From JBBQNY01 sp038255255 (lineage in GTDB: Bacteria; Pseudomonadota; Gammaproteobacteria; Xanthomonadales; Ahniellaceae), in NCBI GenBank assembly GCA_038255255.1, contig JBBSLL010000003.1, positions 62,001 to 126,000 of the forward strand: DNA of 64,000 bases, read 5' to 3'. The notes below the pieces were generated by a model. That model was not told the origin of the DNA and did not search any database. It saw nothing but the letters and a program-made list of their open reading frames with translations. How positions within the stretch are numbered: the stretch's first letter is position 1; every line of letters starts with the position of its first letter. Below are positions 36,325 to 43,905 of this stretch, piece by piece. Made by a program: the position numbers and the translations under genes.

Positions 36325-37211
36325 GCGGCTGGCGGCGCGTGCAGCTGCAGCAGGTCGAGGAATCCGACCACTTCCGCATTGTGCAGCCGGGCAAGTTCCG
36401 CATCACCAGTGCGCGCGGCCAGCCACAGCGCTGCCCGCTCCACGAATGCGCCGAGCAGTTCGGTATCGAGTTGGGTCAGCACGGCACCCGGGCGCGTGCT
36501 TTCCGCATAGGCGATTCCAACGAGGTCCGCACCGACCAGCATCGGCAGGCAGATGAGCGTACGAAGCCCTGCATCGACGACGGAGTTGCGCATGCGCAGC
36601 TCCGGATCGACGCTGACGTCATTGATGACGACCGGCTCGCGTGTCGCCAGCGCGCGCTCCAGCGCGCCGACGCTGCCGGCGAACGTACGTGATCCAAGCC
36701 GCTCCGGATCGATGCCGAGCGTCGCGTGGATCCGCAGCTGGTCGCCATGCACCATCAGGAGCGCGCCGCGCTCGCACTCTGCGAGCTCGACGATTGCCTT
36801 CAGCGTCTCGGCCGCCAGATCGCCGGCGCGTGCATGCCTGCCCAGTTGATCGAGGAGCACTTGCGAGTGGGCCCTCCGGCTTTCCAGACGATGGGCAAAC
36901 TGATCGGCCACCGACTGCTCGATCGGCTCGTATTCGCAGTGCACGTCGCCAAAACGGAGCCAGCACGGACCAACCAGCGGGTGCTCCGAGACGCGTTGGC
37001 CGTCCACGTAAGTCCCGTTTTTACTGTCCTGGTCGCGTAGAAGGCCGGTGCCGGCAGAAACCAGCAAGCAGGCATGCAAGCGCGACACGGACGGGTCGGC
37101 GAGCACGACCTCGCATTCCGCTCCGCGACCGATCCGGTTATCCGCACCATCACGCAGCAGTCGCGAAAGCGCCGCTTGCTCGGGCAGATAGGCAATGAGT
37201 CTCGCGGGCAT
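36321..37211 (-). CDS. FHA-GAF domain protein
   Basis: A 296-residue cytosolic protein. Residues 5-95 form a forkhead-associated domain with its phosphothreonine-binding residues in place: Arg29 (IGRGAE), Ser43-Arg44-x-His46 (SRLH) and Asn65-Gly66 (KNGTY). Residues 125-275 form a GAF domain (ERGALLMVHGD, TLICLPMLVGADLVGIAYAES), ligand unknown. It should dock on the phosphorylated partner kinase and couple it to a small-molecule signal. It overlaps the kinase gene by 4 bases. Confidence 0.9.
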   Translation of the reverse strand: MPARLIAYLPEQAALSRLLRDGADNRIGRGAECEVVLADPSVSRLHACLLVSAGTGLLRDQDSKNGTYVDGQRVSEHPLVGPCWLRFGDVHCEYEPIEQSVADQFAHRLESRRAHSQVLLDQLGRHARAGDLAAETLKAIVELAECERGALLMVHGDQLRIHATLGIDPERLGSRTFAGSVGALERALATREPVVINDVSVDPELRMRNSVVDAGLRTLICLPMLVGADLVGIAYAESTRPGAVLTQLDTELLGAFVERAALWLAARTGDAELARLHNAEVVGFLDLLQLHAPPAA

Positions 37212-37327
37212 GACGCCCGATGTTAGCGCGCGGCCCGCCGTGGATTGCGGATCGGGATGAGTCTCTCGAGTACTGGACGCGGAGAACTGTCGCAGCAGGA
37301 CAGCCCGGAGGCGGTATTACGCTCGCG

Positions 37328-38155
37328 TCACATCCCGGTATCGCGCAGGACGCCGACACTGAACTGTAGGGTGGAAACACCCGCCAGAAGTTCGCCTGCG
37401 TGATTTGGCTGCGTGCCGCCGGCCACCCATTCCTGGGGAATACCCGACCCGGCACGAGCCGCCACGCGCTCGCGGAATGCTTCCAGAGACATGATCGCAT
37501 CCGCGAACTGCGACTGGGCCAACGCCGACTCGGCAGCCAGCAGGTGCGCGAGCAGTGGCGACCGTTCAACTGGCGACAGCAGGTCGACCCGACTACGGAG
37601 GCTGGCGAACTTCTCGGCGATCACAGCCGAGGAGGGACGCAAATCAGCGAGCACCAGGAACTGCGAGAAGCCGCCCGTCGTGCCGCGGGTACGCACGCTG
37701 CCCGGCGCCACTTCGTGGGTGATGTCGCGGAACGCGCCGCCCGCAGGCGCCTTGAAGAGGCGGAAGGGGGATCCTGCCGTGTAAACGAGTGCATGCGTGT
37801 GGACCTCGACGTGCACGAGGCGGCGGAAGTTGAGTCCACCCGCTGGCGGCTCGACGCTGATCTGCAGGGGCAGGCCGCTTGCAACGCCAGTACCCGCTGG
37901 AAGTCGCGAGACGATCTCCGGCGCGCCCGGCTGGATCAACTCTGCGGTGATGCCGAGTGACGCGGCGCTGAGTCCGCTCGCGTCGTCGAAGCTGAGCGTC
38001 AGGTCCGCCAGCGGATGCGCCGGTGTGCCGATCTGCACGGTGGCCACATTGCCGGACACTGCAACCTCAACCGGTACCGGTTGAGCATTCGCCCAAGCGC
38101 ACGCGACCAGAGCGAGGCATGCAGACAAAACGGAGCGAAGCTGCAGCATGACCAT
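37328..38155 (-). CDS. Secreted protein of unknown function
   Basis: A 275-residue protein with a clear signal peptide (MLQLRSVLSACLALVACAWANA, cut near residue 25). The mature part has a beta-rich N-terminal half (VEVAVSGNVATVQIG..., LNFRRLVHVEVHTHAL) and a helical C-terminal half (SPLLAHLLAAESALAQSQFADAIMSLEAFRERVAA) that resembles a coiled or TPR-like segment. No catalytic motif is visible. I do not recognise the family. It lies 116 bases upstream of the FHA-GAF gene on the same strand and may be co-transcribed as the extracytoplasmic partner of the kinase. Confidence 0.7.
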   Translation of the reverse strand: MVMLQLRSVLSACLALVACAWANAQPVPVEVAVSGNVATVQIGTPAHPLADLTLSFDDASGLSAASLGITAELIQPGAPEIVSRLPAGTGVASGLPLQISVEPPAGGLNFRRLVHVEVHTHALVYTAGSPFRLFKAPAGGAFRDITHEVAPGSVRTRGTTGGFSQFLVLADLRPSSAVIAEKFASLRSRVDLLSPVERSPLLAHLLAAESALAQSQFADAIMSLEAFRERVAARAGSGIPQEWVAGGTQPNHAGELLAGVSTLQFSVGVLRDTGM

Positions 38156-38309
38156 CGTGGATCCTCGTGGGACGTGCGTTCGTCAGGTGCGTCCGTTCGA
38201 CAGGTACGTCCGTAATCGCCGCGCGACATTGCCGCGCCGCAAGTGAATGGGCGATGAAAAGCCTGTTTGCCCCCTCAACCGCAGTGTAGTGCGCCTCAAA
38301 CTGATCGCC

Positions 38310-38339
38310 ATAGGGACAAATCCCCTCCAGCCCTAGGGA
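38310..38339 (+). promoter_or_regulatory. ATAGGGA..AATCCCC element before the first subtilisin gene
   Basis: ATAGGGACAAATCCCC (38310-38325) is followed by the palindrome CCCTAGGG (38331-38338). It is about 120 bases before the start codon. A near copy lies about 90-100 bases before the paralogous subtilisin gene at 48136-48151. A shared regulator site is inferred, not proven. Confidence 0.4.
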
Positions 38340-38430
38340 ATGGGCCGCATGTCGTCGCAGTGCACTTGGGACCAGAGTTGCGTTCAGCCGTAAACCCGCG
38401 GCGTTTTCGCCCTCGCCCAGGAGTCCAGCC

Positions 38431-40923
38431 ATGTCGCGCTTTGCCTCGCGCCCGCCTTTCCTCACCCGTCGCGTCGTGCTCGCCGCCGCCATCGCCATGG
38501 CCTGCGGCAATGTCCTTGCCGACGCGCATCTCGATCCCAAGCTGGTGGCGCAGATGGCGTCGGCCGGCACCAGCCCCCTGCAGGTGGTCGTGAGCTACCG
38601 CCAGTCGGGCCCGGTCACTGCGGAACAGATCACCGCCCTGCGCGGACTCGGTATCGACCAGGGCGTCGTCATGCACACGCTGCCGATCGCAGGTGCGCTC
38701 GCGACGCCGGACGAGATCCGTGCGCTGGCCGAGCGCGACGACGTCGCCTCCATTTATTTCAATGCGCCGCTTCGTTACTTCAACAAGGAACAGCGCGAGA
38801 TTTCAGGCGCAGCGCGCGCCGTTGACAATCCTGCAGACTACGGTCGCGCGATCCCCTACAGCGGCAGCGGCATCGGCGTGGTTGTCAACGACTCGGGCGT
38901 GGACGCCACGCACGCGGACCTGCAGTACGGTACACACGTCGTACAGAACGTGCAGGGCCTGACCAACCTGCACGCGTATGATTCAGTCGCGCCCATCACC
39001 TATCTCGAGGGCCAGCTCAATACCGATCTGGGATCGGGCCACGGCACCCACTGCGCCGGCACCATCGGCGGCACCGGTGCGCGTTCCAATGGCCTGTATC
39101 GCGGCGTCGCACCCGGCGCCAGTCTCGTGGGCTATGGCTCAGGCGCGGTGCTCCTCATCCTCGACGCCGTGGGCGGGCTCGACTACGCAGCCACCAATCA
39201 ATTCTCGTTCCGTGATCCCATCCGCGTAACCAGCAATTCCTGGGGCAGCTCGGGTACCTTCGACCCCCTCGATCCGGTCAGCATCTCGACCTACGAGCTA
39301 CACAAGCGCGGCATCGTCAGCGTGTTCGCCGCCGGCAACGACGGCCCTGGCGAAAACACCCACAACCCCTACGCGCAGGCCCCCTGGGTGATCTCTGTCG
39401 GCGCCGGTGAGAAGGACGGCGTGTTGACCAGCTTCTCCTCGCGCGGCAATCGCGGCGAGTCAGCCACGTTCACGATGCCCGACGGACAGCAGTGGACGTA
39501 TGTAAACGAGCCGACCGTCGTGGCAACGGGCGTGGATATCGTCTCCACTCGCGCGACCACCAGTGGCCTCGGTGCCCTTGCCACCGAACAGGACATCGCC
39601 AACCTCGCGCCCGCGCATGTGCCGTTCTACAGCCACATGAGCGGCACCTCGATGGCCACGCCGCACGTCGCCGGCATCGTCGCGCTGATCCTCGAGGCCA
39701 ACCCCAACCTGACTCCTGCGGAGGTTCGCAGCCTTCTCCGGCGCACTGCGGCCAACATGACGGGTCGCCTGTCGTGGGAAGCGGGTGCCGGCCACGTCAA
39801 CGCGTACGCTGCGGTGGCGGAAGCCGCCGGCATGCGCAGCGACTTCGGCGCCACGGTCAATCCGCTGCGCACGTTCAATGCCAACGCCATTCTCGCGCCG
39901 GGCGGCGCGCCGATTCCCTTCTCGATCTTCTTCAGCCCCGTGGGCACCGTCGAGAGCCAGTCGTTCAACGTCGGACCGGAAGTCGCGTGGGTCGCGGCGA
40001 GCGCCACCGTGGACGCGAACACTATCGCCGTGGTGCTGACCGATCCGGACGGGATCCGCTACGGGTCCTCGATCGCGCTTCCGGTACTTGGCAGTACCGT
40101 CACGACCGGTGCTCCGGCCAAGGTGGGGACCTGGACCGTTACCGTCCGCGGCATCGGCAGCGTGTCAGGCGTGGCCCTCGATCCGCTCCGCGCAACCAAC
40201 GGCGTCGCGGCGCCAGGCATCATCGAAGGCCAGGTCAGTTTCCTCAACAGTGGCGGTTACACCGGCATGACTGACGTCGCGACCCATCCCGCGCGGCAGG
40301 CGATCGAGTTTGCAGTCGCCAATCGTCTGGTTGATGGTGATTCCAGCAAGCGATTCCGTCCCGACGCAAACATCAAGCGCGCCGAGATGGCCGAGTACCT
40401 GGTGATGGGCACGAGCGTGCGCCAGCAGTTGCCGCTCAACCTCGTGCCGAGCTTCACCGACGTCAGCACCGGCAGCGCCGACTATCCTTTTGCCGAATCG
40501 GCCGTCTCGCGCGGTGGCGCGTTGCGGGATCGTACCCAGCTGCAAGCCGGCGTGATGGGACTGGTGAATGGCGCTTTCCGACCGAACGACAACGTGAGCC
40601 GAGTCGGCCTGGCTTACTCTCTGGTGCAGAGCCTTGCGCTGCAGAACGAGGCCCTCGCCTTCACGGGTGACGTTACCGCGTTCTACGACGGACGCCGCGT
40701 TCCGGTGGTCGATTCCAATTCCATCCCGCCGGCGCTCCGCGGATACGTACAGCTGGCGCTCGATCACGGTCTGATCAACGCCCGCTTCACGATCCAGCAG
40801 GGTCCATACGACCTGCAGCCAACGGTGCAGGCATACTTCGATCCGAACAATGCGGTGACCCGTGCGGCCTACGCGGTGGCCGCAAGCCGTTATCTTTCCC
40901 ACTATCAGACAGCGGAAGACTGA
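38431..40923 (+). CDS. Secreted subtilisin-family protease with SLH-like C-terminus
   Basis: An 830-residue S8 peptidase. After a signal peptide (to about residue 31) comes an I9-like propeptide (LQVVVSYRQSGPVTAEQ...), then the catalytic domain with Asp154 (VVNDSGVD), His204 (GHGTHCAG), Ser407 (SGTSMATPH) and the oxyanion Asn in FAAGNDGPGE. From about residue 610, two S-layer-homology-like segments appear (IEFAVANRLVDGDSSKRFRPD and FTDVSTGSADYPFAES), suggesting attachment to the cell surface. The start ATG has CAGGAG upstream. It is closely paralogous to the opposite-strand gene at 45579-48050 over its whole length. Confidence 0.92.
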   Translation: MSRFASRPPFLTRRVVLAAAIAMACGNVLADAHLDPKLVAQMASAGTSPLQVVVSYRQSGPVTAEQITALRGLGIDQGVVMHTLPIAGALATPDEIRALAERDDVASIYFNAPLRYFNKEQREISGAARAVDNPADYGRAIPYSGSGIGVVVNDSGVDATHADLQYGTHVVQNVQGLTNLHAYDSVAPITYLEGQLNTDLGSGHGTHCAGTIGGTGARSNGLYRGVAPGASLVGYGSGAVLLILDAVGGLDYAATNQFSFRDPIRVTSNSWGSSGTFDPLDPVSISTYELHKRGIVSVFAAGNDGPGENTHNPYAQAPWVISVGAGEKDGVLTSFSSRGNRGESATFTMPDGQQWTYVNEPTVVATGVDIVSTRATTSGLGALATEQDIANLAPAHVPFYSHMSGTSMATPHVAGIVALILEANPNLTPAEVRSLLRRTAANMTGRLSWEAGAGHVNAYAAVAEAAGMRSDFGATVNPLRTFNANAILAPGGAPIPFSIFFSPVGTVESQSFNVGPEVAWVAASATVDANTIAVVLTDPDGIRYGSSIALPVLGSTVTTGAPAKVGTWTVTVRGIGSVSGVALDPLRATNGVAAPGIIEGQVSFLNSGGYTGMTDVATHPARQAIEFAVANRLVDGDSSKRFRPDANIKRAEMAEYLVMGTSVRQQLPLNLVPSFTDVSTGSADYPFAESAVSRGGALRDRTQLQAGVMGLVNGAFRPNDNVSRVGLAYSLVQSLALQNEALAFTGDVTAFYDGRRVPVVDSNSIPPALRGYVQLALDHGLINARFTIQQGPYDLQPTVQAYFDPNNAVTRAAYAVAASRYLSHYQTAED

Positions 40924-40947
40924 TCCCCCGCTCTTTTCATCCTGCCT

Positions 40948-40978
40948 GCGGCCCGGATATTCCGGGCCGCTTCTTTTT
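40948..40978 (+). terminator. Intrinsic terminator of the first subtilisin gene
   Basis: GCGGCCCGGA-TAT-TCCGGGCCGC makes a 10-base perfect stem with a 3-base loop, followed by TTCTTTTT, 24 bases after the stop codon. This is a textbook rho-independent terminator. Confidence 0.9.
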
Positions 40979-41008
40979 GGGGCGAGTTGTGCCGCTGGCT
41001 GCGGGAAT

Positions 41009-41680
41009 CTAGCGGAGTATTTCGACGGGACCGCCGCGTTCGATCGCGCGCAGATATGCCGGACGAACGCGCACTCGATCCACCCAACCCGAGATGTTCG
41101 GCCACCGGCTCGCGTCGCCCCGCACCAGCGCCGCCTCGAGCGGGAAACTCATCTGGATATCCGCCGCGCTGAAGCTTTCGCCAGCGAACCATGGCGTCTT
41201 CGCGAGTTCGGCGTCGACGAAGTCGAAGTGCAGCTTGAGCTGCGGACGCACGAAGCCGTGGAGCACCTTGTCGGCGATCGCGCGCGCGACGGGCTTCGCG
41301 AAGAACGGCATCGGCGCGGACCGGATGCGGCTCAGGACGAGACTCAACAGCAGCGGCGGCATGGCCGATCCTTCGGCGTAATGCATCCAATAACGATACC
41401 GGAGGTGCGCGTCCGAACCGACGGCCGGTGCGAACGCGTTCGAAGGGTCGTGACGTTCCACGAGATACTCGAGGATCGCGCCCGACTCTGCGATCGTTAC
41501 CGGCCCGTCAACGAGTACCGGCGACTTGCCCAGCGGATGGATCGCCCGCAACTCCGCAGGCGCCAGCATGGTCGCGGCATCGCGCGCGTACCGCACCATC
41601 TCGTAGGGAACTTCGAGTTCTTCGAGCAGCCATAGCACGCGATGCGAGCGCGATTGCTCGAGGTGATGCACTGTTATCAC
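41009..41680 (-). CDS. Glutathione S-transferase family protein
   Basis: A 223-residue cytosolic GST: the thioredoxin-like N-terminal domain (VHHLEQSRSHRVLWLLEELEVPYE, GKSPVLVDGPVTIAESGAIL with the Glu-Ser glutathione-binding pair) and the helical C-terminal domain (GESFSAADIQMSFPLEA). The substrate is unknown. The start is GTG at 41680 with GGAG seven to ten bases upstream; it lies 13 bases after uup on the same strand, so the two are probably co-transcribed. Confidence 0.9.
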   Translation of the reverse strand: MITVHHLEQSRSHRVLWLLEELEVPYEMVRYARDAATMLAPAELRAIHPLGKSPVLVDGPVTIAESGAILEYLVERHDPSNAFAPAVGSDAHLRYRYWMHYAEGSAMPPLLLSLVLSRIRSAPMPFFAKPVARAIADKVLHGFVRPQLKLHFDFVDAELAKTPWFAGESFSAADIQMSFPLEAALVRGDASRWPNISGWVDRVRVRPAYLRAIERGGPVEILR

Positions 41681-41693
41681 GGACCTGCTCCAT

Positions 41694-43607
41694 TCATTGG
41701 GAATCCTCGAGTTCGGTCCAGCGCGCGATGGCTGCGTCCAATGCCTGTTGGCACTCCGCGAGTTCGGCCTGGTGGGCGGCGACGAGCGTCGCGCCGCGCT
41801 TGAAGAAGCCCGGATCGTGCAGCGCTTCCGTCATGGTACCAATGCGCGCCTCGAGAACCTCGATGCGGCCGGGCAGCTCAGCCAGTTCGCGCGCTTCCCT
41901 GAACCCGAGTTTGCGGCGGCGCGCGACCGGTGCACTGACGGCAGGCGCGACGGTTCCCGTCGCAACGCCCTCTGACACCGGCGCAAGAACCTTGCGCACC
42001 AGACTCGCTTCGAGAACCGCGCCGGCTTGCGATCGCTGGCGCAACCAGTCGGTGTAGCCACCGACGTACTCGCCCACGTCTCCATCGCCTTCCATCACCA
42101 GCGTCGACGTCACCACGCGATCGAGGAAATCACGATCGTGGCTGACCAGCAGCAAGGTCCCGGGGTAGTCCGCGAGCAGTTCCTCCAGGAGTTCGAGCGT
42201 CTCGACATCCAGATCGTTGGTCGGTTCGTCCATGACCAGCAGGTTGGAGGGCCGCGCGAAGAGACGCGCCAGCAACAGTCGATTGCGCTCGCCGCCCGAC
42301 AGGCGCGTGATGGGTGCGCGCGCGCGCTCCGGCGTGAACAGGAAGTCCTGGAGATAACCAAGCGCGTGCTTGCGTCCACCGTTGACCTCGATGTACTCGA
42401 GTCCCTCGGCGACGTTTTCGAGCGCGGTCCAGTCCTCGCGCAGGGTCGCGCGTTGCTGGTCGAAATAGGCGACATCGAGCTTGGTACCCCGCCGGACCTC
42501 ACCCGCCGTCGGCGCCAGATCGCCGAGCAGGACACGCAGCAACGTAGTTTTTCCGCTGCCATTGGCCCCGATGAGCCCGATGCGATCGCCGCGCAGCACC
42601 ACGGTTGAAAAGTTGCGCAGGATCGTCCTGCCCTCGAATGAGAAATCCACGGAACGTGCCTCGAGCACTTTTTTCCCCGAGTTCTCGGCCTGCGCTGCAT
42701 CCATGCGCACCGAACCGGTCTGCTCGCGGCGCGCCGCGCGCTCGCGTCGCATCGCTTCGAGCCTGCGCACGCGGCCCTCGTCACGCGTGCGACGCGCCTT
42801 GATGCCCTGCCGGATCCAGGTCTCTTCCTGGGCAAGAAATTTGTCGAACCGCGCCTGCTCGAGCGCCTCAGCATTGAGGCGCTCGGCGCGGCGCCGGACG
42901 TAGTTGTCCCAATCGCCGGGCCAACTCGTCACATTGCCGCGATCGATCTCGACGATGCGCGTCGCAAGCGTCCGCAGGAAGCGCCGATCATGCGTGACGA
43001 ACACCACGGCGCCCGGCCATCCCCGCAGGAAATTCTCGAGCCATTCGATAGAGTCGATGTCGAGGTGGTTGGTCGGCTCATCCAGCAGCAGCAAGTCGGG
43101 TTGCGACACCAAAGCCCGCGCGAGCAATACCCGTCGCTTTAGTCCCCCGGACAACTCTGCGAACACGGAATCGCCATCGAGCGCCAGGCGCGTCAGCGTT
43201 TCTTCGATCTTACTGTCGACGTTCCAGCCCTGGGCGGCGTCGATGCGCGCGTGCACGTCCGACAGCGCATCCGTGTCGACTTCGGCGTCGTGGATGAGGT
43301 GGTGGTACAGGGCGAGATCGGCCCCGAGGCCGGGTATCCCGTTGGCAACCACGTCCCACACCGTGCCCTCGAGATCCCGCGGCACTTCCTGGTCGAGCAG
43401 CGCGATCCGCAGCTCAGCCGAGCCCCGCAGCGTCCCTTCGTCCGGTTGCAACTCGCCCGCAAGAAGCCGCAGGAGCGTCGATTTGCCGACGCCGTTGCGC
43501 CCGATGAGCGCGATGCGCTCGCCCGCCTCGATCGAAAGGTCAACGTGGTCGAGCAATGGCGGTCCGCCCACGCCGAGCACGATGGCGTCGAGATTCAGCA
43601 GTGACAT
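41694..43607 (-). CDS. uup: ABC-F ATPase Uup
   Basis: A 637-residue soluble protein with two ATP-binding cassettes and no membrane part. Walker A sites are GRNGVGKST and GANGSGKTT, signatures LSGGLKRRVLLARAL and LSGGERNRLLLARLF, Walker B LLLDEPTNHLD and LVMDEPTNDLD. The C-terminal coiled-coil (about 560-637) that binds DNA identifies Uup among ABC-F proteins. It acts on ribosomes or branched DNA; in E. coli its loss raises transposon precise excision. The ATG at 43607 is preferred because upstream codons add a non-conserved Pro/Arg-rich stretch. Confidence 0.93.
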   Translation of the reverse strand: MSLLNLDAIVLGVGGPPLLDHVDLSIEAGERIALIGRNGVGKSTLLRLLAGELQPDEGTLRGSAELRIALLDQEVPRDLEGTVWDVVANGIPGLGADLALYHHLIHDAEVDTDALSDVHARIDAAQGWNVDSKIEETLTRLALDGDSVFAELSGGLKRRVLLARALVSQPDLLLLDEPTNHLDIDSIEWLENFLRGWPGAVVFVTHDRRFLRTLATRIVEIDRGNVTSWPGDWDNYVRRRAERLNAEALEQARFDKFLAQEETWIRQGIKARRTRDEGRVRRLEAMRRERAARREQTGSVRMDAAQAENSGKKVLEARSVDFSFEGRTILRNFSTVVLRGDRIGLIGANGSGKTTLLRVLLGDLAPTAGEVRRGTKLDVAYFDQQRATLREDWTALENVAEGLEYIEVNGGRKHALGYLQDFLFTPERARAPITRLSGGERNRLLLARLFARPSNLLVMDEPTNDLDVETLELLEELLADYPGTLLLVSHDRDFLDRVVTSTLVMEGDGDVGEYVGGYTDWLRQRSQAGAVLEASLVRKVLAPVSEGVATGTVAPAVSAPVARRRKLGFREARELAELPGRIEVLEARIGTMTEALHDPGFFKRGATLVAAHQAELAECQQALDAAIARWTELEDSQ

Positions 43608-43616
43608 CGGTACGGG

Positions 43617-43646
43617 TTCACAGCGGCGGCGGTGTCGCAGCATAAT
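43617..43646 (+). promoter_or_regulatory. Predicted promoter of the lysine-rich small gene
   Basis: TTCACA (43617-43622) and CATAAT (43641-43646) are spaced by 18 bases, each one base from consensus. It points away from uup toward the 35-residue gene and would start transcription near 43653. Confidence 0.42.
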
Positions 43647-43662
43647 CGGAGCAACGGGAGGA

Positions 43663-43681
43663 TGCGGCCACACTGGCCGCA
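43663..43681. repeat. Hairpin/palindrome in the small gene's leader
   Basis: TGCGGCCA-CAC-TGGCCGCA is a perfect 8-base inverted repeat with a 3-base loop. It would lie in the untranslated leader, ending 24 bases before the ATG at 43706, where it could act as an operator or as an RNA stem near the ribosome site. Confidence 0.45.
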
Positions 43682-43705
43682 CCCCGCATTCCGGAGGAGC
43701 GCGGC

Positions 43706-43813
43706 ATGAGTAAAGGCCTGGACAAGAAGAAGGAAGACAAGAAGAAGCCCTCCAAGACGATGAAAGAGAAAAAGGCCGCCAAGTCCGAGAAGAAGGCCGC
43801 CAAGGGACGCTGA
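43706..43813 (+). CDS. Lysine-rich mini-protein (35 residues)
   Basis: This gene is very short. It encodes 35 residues starting MSKGLDKKKEDKKKPSK, of which 15 are lysine, with no Cys, aromatic or hydrophobic core. It has GGAGGAG with a seven-base spacer before the ATG and a predicted promoter, so translation is likely. Similar tiny lysine-rich proteins occur as unnamed conserved hypotheticals in proteobacteria (from memory, not checked). It resembles the tails of histone H1-like or ribosome-binding basic proteins; nucleic-acid binding is a guess from charge. It lies divergently to uup. Confidence 0.72.
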   Translation: MSKGLDKKKEDKKKPSKTMKEKKAAKSEKKAAKGR

Positions 43814-43843
43814 TGGCCGTCTGAGGGAAATCCGCACTTCGAG

Positions 43844-43863
43844 CCCCTCTCCACGGAGAGGGG
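43844..43863. repeat. Hairpin between the lysine-rich gene and selO
   Basis: CCCCTCTCC and GGAGAGGGG pair around a 2-base centre (effectively an 8-base stem with loop CACG), 30 bases after the small gene's stop. No T run follows on the plus strand. It may end both convergent transcripts. Confidence 0.45.
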
Positions 43864-43875
43864 TGCGCCTGCAGT

Positions 43876-43905
43876 CTCCTGGAGCGAAAGCGAATCCTTC
43901 AGGAG
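43876..43905. repeat. REP-like imperfect palindrome at the selO end
   Basis: CTCCTG (43876-43881) and CAGGAG (43900-43905) flank GAGCGAAAGCGAATCCTT, and the element runs into the last codons and stop of selO. The form recalls dispersed intergenic REP elements of related genomes, but only one copy is visible here. Confidence 0.35.
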
